Below, piece by piece: positions 35,136 through 47,400 of a DNA stretch of 64,000 nt. The translations under genes were made by a program, and so were the position numbers. The notes under the pieces are model-generated. The model made no database searches and was not told where the DNA came from. It saw only the letters and a list, made by a program, of their open reading frames with translations. The DNA is taken from contig OZ022241.1 in assembly GCA_963978895.1 (NCBI GenBank), forward strand, positions 3,366,996-3,430,995, written 5' to 3'. Numbering within the stretch: the stretch's first letter is position 1; every line of letters starts with the position of its first letter. The stretch comes from Erpobdella octoculata. Its lineage: Eukaryota > Annelida > Clitellata > Hirudinida > Erpobdellidae.

Positions 35136-35964
35136 ACACCCAACTCTTATCTTCCAAACTAGTACATTGAATGATTCAATTTTTTCATTTGGTTCCACTA
35201 AATAAAACATTGTACAACGGGTCGCATAATCATTGTAGGAATCAAAACTTAAAAAAAAAACAAAAATTTACGCTTCAAATAATTGCTTAAAATATTATAA
35301 AATAAAATCATGAGACATTTTTATCTCCCCTCACCAAATTCTACGTGTCACGAACCAAACATGAGTAAGCCTAATTAGAAACAAAATCTAGAAACAAATT
35401 ACCAACTCTGAAATGAATAAAATAATTGAAGAGAACGACTTATAATGTCAATTTTAAATGCCACTTTTCAGATACGCTCTTTGAAATCACCCTTTTGAAA
35501 TGTCGCTATTTTGAATTTTATCACTTTTTCATGAATAGCTTTTTTTAATTTTTCTTTCCTATGAAATGTGTACTGTTGAGCACCACCAAACGCAATTCCT
35601 GCTAAAAAAAACCTTCATCGAACTCTGTTTCTGTGAAGAACAAAATAATTTTAAATATTTAATACTTTTACAAATAGCGCCATTGTGTGCTTCCTGTTAA
35701 AATACCTGCTTTCTATGGAGTCAAAATATTATTTTGTATATGATATTTAAAATATAAAATTTTAAAAATGATATTTAAAACTTTTATAACCAGCGCCATT
35801 GTATTCTTCCTCCTAAAAAACCTGTTTTCTGTGAATGCAAAAAATTATTTTGTAAATGATATTTAAAACCTTTACATTTAAATTAACGTTTTTGCCGATT
35901 CCGTCTGGAGACTAGAAACCAAAATACTTTTTTTTACTCATAGTTATTGCTTTACCAACTATTA
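35136..35964. other. 5' flank of lectin copy 5
   Basis: Non-coding. 35670-35880 contains about two and a half imperfect ~105-bp tandem units marked by AGCGCCATTGT, CCTGCTTTCT/CCTGTTTTCT and ATGATATTTAAA. Confidence 0.5.
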
Positions 35965-38900
35965 ATGAGGTCATTTTATTTAGTGCATTGGTTTGTTATT
36001 TTTGGCACATGGTTGACTATTTTGAATTGTCAGTTTCGAAGTAAAACATTTGACAAGTATAAACCGTTTGGTATGACTCCAGGTTGTGTTTCAGATAATT
36101 CCAACATAAGTCTTACTTTGTCTGGAAGTATTTTATGTGTTTTCCTATGTGTGGCAGACAACTCATGTGTTTCTTTTAATTATTGGACAAACACGAAGAT
36201 ATGTCAGCTCTTCAAGTTTTATTCTTGCAAATTTATTTACAACGAATCTTGCTACGGCTATGAGGTTTGTAAAAATTGAAGATTAGTTTAAATTATAATT
36301 CAATCTAGTATCATCTTAAACTATTAATTTTAATAATTTATAATATGTTTTTCAGGTTATCACTAAAAGTAAGATAATAATTATATAATCATTTTATATG
36401 TCTGCGTTAATAAATTGAAACAGTTTTAATATGTGTATTTAACCAAATAATGTTTCTATAGCAGTTGGTACAAATTTAGCTCTCTGTCAAAAAAGCAGTC
36501 AAAGCTCCACAAAATTTGACTCTTGGCTTGCTGTTGACGGCTTGTATGGTACATCAGTTCAACAATCCCAATGCAGTCATACAATTGATGCAGATGGAGG
36601 ACCAAACTGGTTCATGGTTGATTTGAATAGAGTTGTTATCGTTGATTATGTTCGCATATTAACAAGAGAAGCTGATGATTATTATGGTGAGTAAAATTTG
36701 TTGTAAATAACTCTTTTAAAAAAAATAAATTCAAATGAATATATAAAAACCAAGTTTAATCTAATTCTGGTAAGTCAAATTTTTTGCAAATTATTATATA
36801 AAAAAAAAATTAAATTTTTAGTTATGTTAAAAAAGGCTAAATAGTTTATACAGTTTTTAAAAACTATGATTTTTAAAGTTGACTGGGTTTCGATTTTAAG
36901 CGATGCTATCCCTCATGTTTATTAAACGTCTAATCATATAATGATAAATAATGTATGTATATAATTAAAATACTCATCTATATATAATTCTATGGTAGGG
37001 GAGACCTGGCCCCCTTGATAGCAAGGCACCCTTGATGCTATAACGTTTTTTTATTATTTACTTATTAAATCGAATCAAGCACGTCAACAGTCTATTAAAA
37101 ATATAAATTCTTCCCTCCTCCTGTTTTTTTTAATTTTGGAGTTGTGGTTTCAATTTTATCGATATAATTTATAATTTTTTCACAGTTTGTATGAATGTTC
37201 TAGCTAAAAAAAATAATGCAATGTTTGTGATGTTTTATATACCCTTTTGAATTGAATTTTTTCTAGTTTAAAACGTTTGTTTTTCAGCAACAAGGATGCT
37301 TGAACTATTTGGATTTTACTTATTTTTGAAGAATGGCGATATCGGCACCTTTGATAGCACCTTGCACAGGCACCTTTGATACTAGTATCAACGGTCCCTT
37401 GAATTTTTTTATCAAGGTTACCACTAAAAGCATAATGATAGAATCTTTGATTAATCAGTAAAATTGCTTATGTTTTACAACTGAATAATTGTTTTTGCCA
37501 CTTCACTGTAGCCAAGAACTTCAATCACTTGATAGATCAGTCTACGGTCCATTGAAACGATTTTACAACGCTGCATGCAATGACTGGGTGGTCTCAAATA
37601 CAAGGCCTATGACGATATTTGACATTGTTAGAATTGTAAGCTAGGCTCATGAAAAAGCTTTCAGTCAATCAAACATCATAGCAGAATTCAAGGTGGCTCG
37701 AATCGAGCCTTTCAATTCAAGTATATTCAATGAAAATGAGTTCTTAGTATCGTATGTTACAGGTCATCCAGAACCTATTGTTGCTGAAGATTCTGACAAA
37801 AACGAATCAGTCACTGTTGATCAAACTCCTGGCAAAAATGATTCAACTAGTCAGTAAAGTCTACAATTCAATCTTGAAAAACTGAAACCCTTTCGAAAAG
37901 CTACAGCTAAGAAAACTGTTCGAAAACAGCAGCAACGCACAAGAATTCTAACTGACACGGATATGATGATTGAAAATTTCGATGCAACGATAAAAAAATA
38001 TAAAAAAATGGAGCAAGAGCAATTTCAGTTAGTCAGTCATCCATTCTAGACTTGATGCTTCAAGTGACTTCCAGCCATTTGCTACAGAGATTGGTGGTTC
38101 TAGCAAAAAGAAAAAAAGTTGCTCCTTAAATTAAGAAAAAACACTGGCAATAACGTTTATTTTAAATTTGGTATCAAAGGTGCCAACATAGTATCAAGGG
38201 TGACAGTGCTTAGTATCAAGGGTGACAGTGCTTAGTATCAAGGGTGCCAAGACACAGGCACTCTTGATACTATTTTAAAAAAAATTTTTCAAATATAACT
38301 TTTTACCAAATATTTTTGAATACGTTTTTTACACAGTTACATTGGATATTTGAATATCTATTAAATTTACTTAAAAACTCCAACAGTTTTGTCAAATTAA
38401 AAAAAATCAAAATTTAGTGTCATGGGTGCTTGGTCTCCCCTATATATCTGCAAAGAAACACACACAAACAATGAGTTGAAGTCTGCACGCAATTTGATAA
38501 TTAATTTGATAATTGTTGCCAAAAAGCAATGCCAATGTACACTTTATATAAATATTTATTGAATACCCAGCAACTCAACTCAAGTTCCAAAATCCAGAAT
38601 CCAACTCCACCATTAAAACATCACACCACTATAAATCTCAACTTACTACACACCCACCCTCTTCCGTCTAATTTATCAAATAACCAACCGGTTAACTCCC
38701 ACACGCATACTCTCATACAATCATATCTATCTTGACAATAGCTAAGAAGTCTATCTTGCACACTTTTAATGTGCGTGCGTGCAGATACTATGCATAATGA
38801 TGTTTATAATGATAATTACCTCGTCAATCCAATTGTGCGTTTGTGAGTGAATGAGTGAGTGAGTAAGACTGAGAGATTATATAAAAATATAAAAAATTAT

Positions 38901-39221
38901 GATTATTAACAAACTTTGATTTAACTTATATGTTCTTTTTCTTAATTGATTTCTAAATTTAAAACAAAAACAGGAACAAGATATTTTAACTTGAATATTG
39001 GCGTCACAAATACTTCATGGGAAGTCCAAGCACCAATAAGAAACACTTACCCTTTGTGTGGGATTTACAAGAGCATCCCAAATAGTGCTACCTGGTTCAG
39101 AGTTAATTGCTCTATTTCTACTCTTCCTGGAATCTACGTCATTGTCCAGCAAACTCCAGCAGGCACTAGTTTAGCTGGATATCTTAGCTTATGTGAACTT
39201 CAAGTATTTGAAAGAGTTTGA
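35965..39221 (+). CDS. PAN/apple + F-type lectin secreted protein, copy 5
   Basis: 261 residues: exons 35965-36264, 36356-36368 (13-nt microexon), 36462-36686 and 38974-39221 (TGA), 786 nt in frame. The ATG at 35965 is chosen because it gives the family's 300-nt exon 1; an upstream TTG would only extend it artificially. Signal segment MRSFYLVHWFVIFGTWLTIL. Lectin landmarks are AVDG, CSHT, PNWFMVDL, RILTREA and LCELQVF. The first exon-3 cysteine is shifted (LALCQKSSQSS, where others have TCQSS). Intron 3 is 2287 nt because it hosts a pogo-like transposon. Closest relatives are copies 6 and 2. Confidence 0.82.
36998..38440 (+). mobile_element. pogo-like (Tc1/mariner) transposon in intron 3 of copy 5
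   Basis: The termini GGGGAGACC and GGTCTCCCC are inverted repeats flanked by TA on both sides (36996-36997 and 38441-38442), the expected TA target duplication. Intron 3 of copy 2 retains the uninterrupted site (about 17602). Subterminal repeats of TATCAAGGGTGCC or its complement appear several times at both ends (37320-37420 and 38170-38275). The interior keeps transposase remnants. Confidence 0.88.
37520..38060 (+). pseudogene. pogo-like transposase C-terminal remnant
   Basis: One frame reads SVYGPLKRFYNAACNDW, PMTIFDIVRIV, then a TAG, AHEKAFSQSNIIAEFK, IEPFNSSIFNENEF, SYVTGHP, a TAA, then LEKLKPFRKATAKKT and TRILTDT. This order (W-x-n-p-T-I-x-D-I, A-F/T-x-x-N-I-x-x-G-F, P-F-N-x-x-x-F, R-I-L-T-D-T) is typical of the region after the DDE domain in pogo/Tigger transposases (family knowledge). 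The HTH and most of the DDE domain are missing, so the element is non-autonomous. Confidence 0.8.
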
Positions 39222-40429
39222 AATCTTTAAAACAAACGATAAATTAAATATGTTTTTTTAAATCCTCTATATTTACTTCACCAGCAGTTTTGCTTGATTG
39301 CTTACTTGATTGCTTATTTGCTTGCTTGCTTGTTTGTTTACTTGCTTAATTGCTTATAGATTATGTTTGAATTTGTGTTTTCTCATTAGTTTAGTTCATT
39401 TCGCTTTGCGCTAGAAATATAAAAACACTTTGAACAATAATTTATTAAAATATTTATGTTATTTTCTTAACGAAAAATGTTGTAATTAGATAAAACAAAA
39501 GTTAAATAACAATACTATAGCTTTGAAATTTAATTTACTATTAAATGTTGCTACTGCATAATTTTTATTTATTTATTAACTGTTTTGTATTCAAAATATA
39601 TGCAATCTGCTAATCATTGTTGAATTTTGATCAAAGTTTAAAATATTATAATAAATTGAAAAAACTATTGTTGGTGTTTATGTGAGTTACTGTTAAAGAT
39701 GAATTTAATATTTTGATTTTATTTCGAGCTCTCAAACGTCAGCAAAAACAAAATAATTACTATTTTTATTCGCAAACATTGTTTAACACGATTAAACAAT
39801 TTTTTCAATTAGACATCATTAACAATATTACCAAATTTGCAAAATAGTTTCCGGTACATCTGTACATCTACCTTGTCTCATTAAAAAAACACGTTTTCTA
39901 CCATGGACAGGACACCAGCTGGAACTTTTGTAATTTTTTCGTTATTTTAGATGTGTGAGCCCCGGAGAAATCTGAAAGCATTAAGTCCCTAAAATTTTTA
40001 AGTTATTGCTTGAAATCAAGTAAACTTTTTTATCTTACATCACGATAAAAATTCAAAATATTATAAAACAAGCTAAAAATTACTGGTTTTGTTTTAACCC
40101 TGTTTAACAGTACTAAATCCAATAGAAACATAAATGGTCAGAATGCACAAGAAACAAAAATGACTGCCTTGGTTATAGAAATTGTTTTGTGTACTAGTGC
40201 TCTGTTCATGTTAAATCACACAAATATTTTTATGATATTTAAATGGCTATTTTAATGCTAAAATTAGCGGCTTGTGATTAGTATTGATCTTTAACGTTGT
40301 TTTAATAAAAAAAAATGATTTTTATAAAATTGTCTTAAACTGTTTTTGTAATGCTTATCTTTATGTGTTAACAAGCCAAAGCTGCAAATAAATTTGCCTG
40401 CTCTCCCGATTTTACATAAAAGAACTAAT
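39222..40429. other. 3' flank of lectin copy 5 (duplicated unit)
   Basis: Same sequence type as after copy 4, with degenerate TTGC repeat (39295-39355). No additional gene. Confidence 0.65.
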
Positions 40430-40625
40430 TAAAAGAACCAGTGGTTTATCGACTATAATTGCAAATTGAACTCACTAAAAACTGTATTTTACTTTGGTAC
40501 CCAATCATGTGTGTAATCGTGGAAATGAAATAACAGATCATCTCGCAAAAAAAAGGAAAGTGAGGACTCTGGTGTCGAAATTGACATTCTTCTAAAACTG
40601 TCTTCCTCATGAAAATGCAGTGAAC
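40430..40625 (+). pseudogene. RNase H relic of a retroelement, copy C
   Basis: 40490-40553 reads FTLVPNHVCNRGNEITDHLA, which supplies the canonical Pro and GNE of the RNase H motif that copies A and B have lost. The flanking sequence has stops. Confidence 0.6.
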
Positions 40626-42484
<1,859 letters not shown>

Positions 42485-42903
42485 CAAAAGACATTCTGAA
42501 ATATTTCTTTTTGGTTTCATTGATTTGTATAGAAAAATAATAATAAAATGGAAAAAATTGAGAAAAATCAGAACAAAAAATGAAACGTTCCATTATATGA
42601 AAATTACAAAATTATATTTTCCAGAAATACTTTTGTATACACACCTGAATGTAATTTGGAAGAATTGCAACCAAATTACGATCACAATATACGCATTCTG
42701 CGAAAAAAAAAAATATTTTTTGGCGTGTCAAATTGAGATACAATTTGAGAAATGCTATAAAAACACATTTGTTCATAATCATTTTAAATATAGTGTCTTT
42801 TAAAATCTGAAACGTTTAAATATTAACAAAATTGTTTATTTATTAAAATACTTTTACCGAAATAATGTCGTCAATTTATGTTTTGAAAATGTGCATCCTG
42901 CTT

Positions 42904-43087
42904 GAACTCCGCCTCGCTAATTGCGAGCCAGTCCCAAGCCTGGATGAAGGAGGAGGGACAGTTAAAAGGATCAAACTTTGATCCACGACAGGAAGTACTT
43001 ATGTGCTTCCTACATACAGCCAATTCAGTCTTAAAACACTTGGTGTAAAGGACTATAAACTATCATAAAAAAAAAAAAAAAAAAAAA
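42904..43087 (+). mobile_element. SINE-like retroposon inside exon 1 of copy 6
   Basis: 184 bp ending in a ~20-nt poly-A. It is flanked by an exact 11-bp duplication, GCATCCTGCTT, at 42893-42903 and 43088-43098. Same family as 4549-4702, 15129-15180 and 57199-57385. I see no clear pol III A/B boxes, so whether it is a true SINE or the 3' end of a LINE is open. Confidence 0.93.
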
Positions 43088-44373
43088 GCATCCTGCTTGG
43101 CACATGGCTGGCCATCATGAAATGTCAGTTCAGAAGTAAAATATTTGATAAGTATAAACGGTTTAGTATGAGTCCAGGTTGTGCTTCAGATGATCCCAGC
43201 ATGACTGCATCATTGTCTGGAAGTATTTTATGTGTTTTCCTATGTGTGGCAGACAACTCATGTGTTTCTTTTAATTATTGGACAAACACGAAGATATGTC
43301 AGCTCTTCAATTTTTATTCTTGCAAATTTATTTACAACGAATCTTGCAACGGTTATGAGGTTTGTAAAAATTAAAGATTAGTAAAAATATAATTCAATCT
43401 AGTATTATCTTAAACTATTCATTAAATAATGTATTAATTAATTAAACTATTAATTAAATAATTTATAATATGTTTTTCAGGTTATCACTAAAAGTAAGAT
43501 AATAATTATAAAATCATTTTATATGTCTGTGATAATAAATTGAAACAGTTTTAAAATGTGAATTTAACCAAATAATGTTTCTATAGCAGTTGGTACAAAT
43601 TTAGCTCTCTGTCAAAAAACCAGTCAAAGCTCCACACAATTTGACTCTCGGCTTGCTGTTGACGGCTTGTATGGTACATCAGTTCAACAATCCCAATGCA
43701 GTCATACAGATGATGCAGATGGAGGACCAAATTGGTTCATGGTGGATTTGAATAGAGTTGTTGTCGTTGGTTATGTTCGCATATTAACCAGAGAAGCTGC
43801 AGATAATTATGGTGAGTACAATTTGTTGTAAATATTTTTATGAGAAAAATCACTCCAAATCAACACATTGACAAGTCAAGCTTTTTTAAATTACGGTAAG
43901 TCAAATTTATTGCAAATGATTTTGTCAAAGAAAAAAAAGAAAATACATTTGTAGTTATGCTAGAAAAACATTAAATATAAATTCTTGCATTTTTTAAAAC
44001 CTATGAGCTTTAAAGTTGACTGGTTTTCGATTTTAAGTGGCGCTATCACTCATGCTTTTTAAACGTCTAATCATATAAGTGACGTAAGGATGAATAATTA
44101 TAATTTATGTAAATAATTAAATTACTCATGCATATAGAATTCCATGGTATATTTCTGCAAATAAACACACACAATGAGTTAGTTTAAGTCTGCACGCAAA
44201 CACCCATACACATAAACGCACACACACAGCATTTCAATAGACGTATGCACAGGAGCAATTACCTTATTACTAAAACATGCAAAGCCTAAAATATTTCTTG
44301 AATAAATTTGATTATTGTTGCAAAAAAGCCATACAATTGTACATTTTGTATAAATATTTATTGAGTTCCTAGC

Positions 44374-45078
44374 ATGGCTCTAGATCATTGACTTCCAGTA
44401 AAAGATTTACATGTAATCGCAGCAATGCTTAACCCATCTTAACGTGCTTTGACCACTGTCTAAAAATATCTTAAAGACCAAAACAAGATGGCATTAGAAT
44501 TTTTTAAGCAAGCAGGACAAAAGTACGTTGGTGATTTAGAGAAAAGCCAAAACGATCAAGCTAGTCGCGACGAAACAGCTGAAAAAAACCCAAGGAAACG
44601 AACAAAATATGATATGCTCATGAAGCTTGCAAGTTCAGCGACGATGTCATTAGAACGCATCATTCGCAGTATAGATGTTTAACTGTATTTCCAAATGAGC
44701 TGCTGGCTTGGCGGAATACGCAGAATAAAACTTATTCAGAACTTTCAGAGGTTGCCAAAATTATTGTAGCTATTCTAGCTACAAGTGCGCCGCCGTGTAG
44801 CGCGTATTTTCAACTGCCGGTTTAATGGTTAATTCCAAGCGCCGTGCCATGGCACCATTATTCGTTAATAAGTTAGTTTTTGTACACAAAAATTTACATT
44901 TTTTGACCAAGTTACATGAATTAAGTTTAAATTGTCAACTCTAATTTTTTTAAAGTGAAAGTTGAAATAAATTTGTGTTTTATTTCACGTCGTTATCGTT
45001 TTTAATAAAAAAAATCAGCTGAAACGCCACCGAACGCCGCCGCTGCCGTCAATAGACAGACGCAGTCGCCGCCGGCAG
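44374..45078 (+). mobile_element. hAT-like element relic in intron 3 of copy 6
   Basis: About 705 bp absent from the aligned introns of copies 2 and 5 (junctions near CCTAGCA and CTCAACTCAAG). It contains a transposase remnant and a GC-rich right end (CGCCGCCGCTGCCG). A clean 8-bp duplication is not visible, so the left end may be truncated. Confidence 0.65.
44488..44880 (+). pseudogene. hAT transposase fragment
   Basis: An open frame (MALEFFKQAGQKYVGD ...) up to 44682 is followed, in a shifted frame, by FPNELLAWRNTQNKTYSELS, then VAKIIVAILATSAPPCSAYF. The latter resembles the hAT C-terminal dimerisation region (W-x-x-n ... Y-x-x-L-S-x-x-A-x-x-x-L-x-I-x-A-T-S-A-P-S-E-R-x-F-S). Ser-Glu-Arg is replaced and the C-terminus ends early. 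Confidence 0.6.
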
Positions 45079-45894
45079 CTCAACTCAAGTTCCGAAATCA
45101 AGAACCCAAGTCTACCACTAGAACAACACACCACTATAAATCTCAACTTACTAAACACCAACGCTTCCCCCGTCTAATTTACCAAATTTCACAATAACCA
45201 ACATGTCTATCTTGATACCGAGAAAAATGCACAATAACTATTTGCCTGATAAAACCGGCAAAGTCAAACGGTTTATTTTCTCAAATAAACTTGAAATTTT
45301 AAATGCGAAAAAATGGATTTATATTTTAACAAATTCAATAGAAAGAGACATTTTAAGCAACTTAAATAACAAATAAAAGAAATAACGAAAGATATATGCC
45401 CTTGCCATTGATCAAATATTTTAGATGCTATGCCACTTGTTTGTTTATGTGCGTGTTTGTTTGTAGATACAATCCCTAATGATAATCCACTTGGGCGTTC
45501 GTGAACAAATGAGTGTGTGAATAAGGCTAAGAGATTTTATGAAAAAAAATTAAAGTTTATGATTATTAAAAAAATATTATATAATTTATATGTTATTTTG
45601 CTATAAACTATTTTATAATTGATTTTAAAATTTAAAACAAAAACAGGAATCAGATATTTTAACTTGACTATTGGCGTCACAAATACTTCATGGGAAGTTC
45701 AAGCACCAGTAAGAAACACTTACCCCCTATGTGGAATTTACAACAGTTACCCAAATAGTGCTGATTGGTTCATAGTTAATTGCTCTATTTCTACTCCTCC
45801 TGGAAACTACGTCATTGTCCAGCAAGCTCCAGCAGGCTCTAGTTCGGCTGGATATCTTAGCTTGTGTGAGCTTCAAGTTTTTGAAAGAGTTTGA

Positions 45895-46928
45895 AATCTT
45901 TAAAACAAACGATAAATCAAATATGATTTTTTTAAATACTCTACATTTACTTCACCAGCAGTTTTGCTTGATTGCTTACTTGCTTGCTCACTTACTTGTT
46001 TACTTGCTTATTTGCTTAATTGCTTATAGATTATGTTTGAATTTGTGTTTTCTTATTAATTTAGTTAATTTCGCTTTGCGCTAGAAATATAAAAACACTT
46101 TGAACAATAATTTATTAAAATATTTATGTTATTTTCTTAACAAAAAAATTCTGTAATTAGATAAAAATGTTGAATAACAATACTATAGCTTTGAAATTTA
46201 ATTTACTATTAAATGCTGCTACTGCATAATTTTTATTTATTTATTAACTGTTTTGTATTCAAAATATATGCAATCTGCTAATCATTGTTGAATTTTGATC
46301 ACAGTTTTAAATATTATAATAAATTGAAAAAAACCGAAAACTTGTGTTGGTATTTTTTTGAGTTGCTGTTAAAGATAAATTAAATATTTTGGTTTTATTT
46401 CGAGCTCACAAGCGTTTGCAAAAACAAAATAATTTTTATTTTGCAAGCATTGTTTAACATGATTGAACAATTTTTTCAATTAGACATCATTAAAAATATT
46501 ACCAAATTAGCAAAATAGTTTTTAGTACATCTACCTTGTCTCATTTTTTAAGAAAAACCACGTTTTCTACCAGCTGGAACGTTTGTAATTCTTTTTGTAA
46601 TTTTAGATGTGTGAGGGAGCACTAAGTCCCTAAAAATATTTTAAATTTTCTGCTGGAAATCCGGTTAACTTTTTTATTTTATATCACGATAAAAATTCAA
46701 AATTTTATAAAACATGCTAAATATTATTGGTACTGTTTCAACCCTGTTCAACAATACAAAATCCAATAGAAACATAAATGGTCAGAATGCAGAAGTACAA
46801 AAGTGACTGCCTTGGTTATAAAAATTGTTATGTATACTAGTGCTCTGTTTATGTTAAATCACACAAATATTTTTTGGATGTTTAAATAGCTATTTTAATG
46901 CTAAAATTAGGGGTTTGTGATCAGTATT
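45895..46928. other. 3' flank of lectin copy 6 (duplicated unit)
   Basis: Matches the flanks after copies 4 and 5 up to GTATT at 46924-46928, where a SINE interrupts it. Confidence 0.65.
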
Positions 46929-47145
46929 ATAATGTTTGACAATATTTAGAGTGGCGTAAATCCTAAAGGACTTCAAAGCCACTGAAGGGTTTTTTGCAGA
47001 GGCAGCCATTTATAGGCGCCTACCCCTTTAGCAATGCGAGTGAACTCCTTGCTTAAGGGAGTTACGCTGGTGACGCCGGTGAGGCTTGAACTGCCGACCT
47101 AATGATCGACAGGCGAACGCTCTACAGCTCTGCCACCAGCGCCTC
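46929..47145 (-). mobile_element. tRNA-derived SINE
   Basis: Minus strand from about 47145: GGCGCTGGTGGCAGAGCTGT holds an A-box-like TGGCAGAGCTG. About 45 nt further, GGCAGTTCAAGCCTC holds a B-box-like GTTCAAGCC. The tRNA-like head is followed by an unrelated body ending in a small hairpin (GTGGC ... GCCAC, about 46950-46983). GTATT occurs at both borders (46924-46928 and 47146-47150). The paralogous flanks near 33685 and 40285 read straight through AGTATTGATCTTTAAC, the empty site. Confidence 0.78.
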
Positions 47146-47294
47146 GTATTGATCTTCAACCGCGTTTCTCGAAGAGAATTTTTAAAATCTAAATGTAATG
47201 TAATGTGGCAATTCATAGAACGCAGAGTAGCTGCTTTTTTACATGCCTCATGGAGAGAAACGATTTTACCCGCTAAGTTTTCCGTTGACATGGG

Positions 47295-47400
47295 CTACTA
47301 GGCAGCGAATGCGAGTCGAACCGTGAAGTTTTCACTATCAAGGCTAGCTATCTACCAGCCTACCTAACCTAGCACCATCGCTGTCGCTACAAGCTGGTGA
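47295..47400 (-). mobile_element. Second tRNA-like sequence (possible SINE head)
   Basis: Minus strand: a perfect B-box-like GGTTCGACTC lies at 47313-47322, preceded by a TAGGTTAGGTAGGC A-box-like stretch about 50 nt upstream. A true tRNA cloverleaf cannot be folded convincingly, so it is more likely a SINE head or tRNA relic. Confidence 0.45.

Larger units (their letters stand above)
42865..45894 (+). pseudogene. PAN/apple + F-type lectin gene, copy 6, disrupted by a SINE in exon 1
   Basis: Exon 1 spans 42865-43359 but contains a 195-nt insertion (SINE plus one target-site copy). Removing it leaves exactly 300 nt like the paralogues. Remaining exons: 43481-43493 (13 nt), 43587-43811 and 45647-45894 (TGA). 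With the SINE, translation from the normal ATG reaches a TGA within the insert. Restarting at ATG 43117 would give an MKCQFR start without a signal peptide. Exon 3 also has Arg in place of the conserved Trp (SRLAVDG). The other exons are open and similar to copy 5, so inactivation is recent. Intron 3 hosts a hAT relic. Confidence 0.85.

Noticed and set aside
34001..35210. Ser-Ile-His-Pro and Trp-Met-Asp-Gly repeat proteins
   Set aside because: They are products of the GATG/GGAC microsatellite in every frame.
38529..38735. Thr/Asn/His-rich 68-codon ORF
   Set aside because: It lies within intron 3 of lectin copy 5, in sequence shared with introns of copies 2 and 6 where the frame is not kept.
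47295..47400. Functional tRNA gene
   Set aside because: A B box is present, but a complete acceptor stem and anticodon arm could not be formed. A SINE head or relic is more likely. The similar sequence at about 57668 is even more degenerate.
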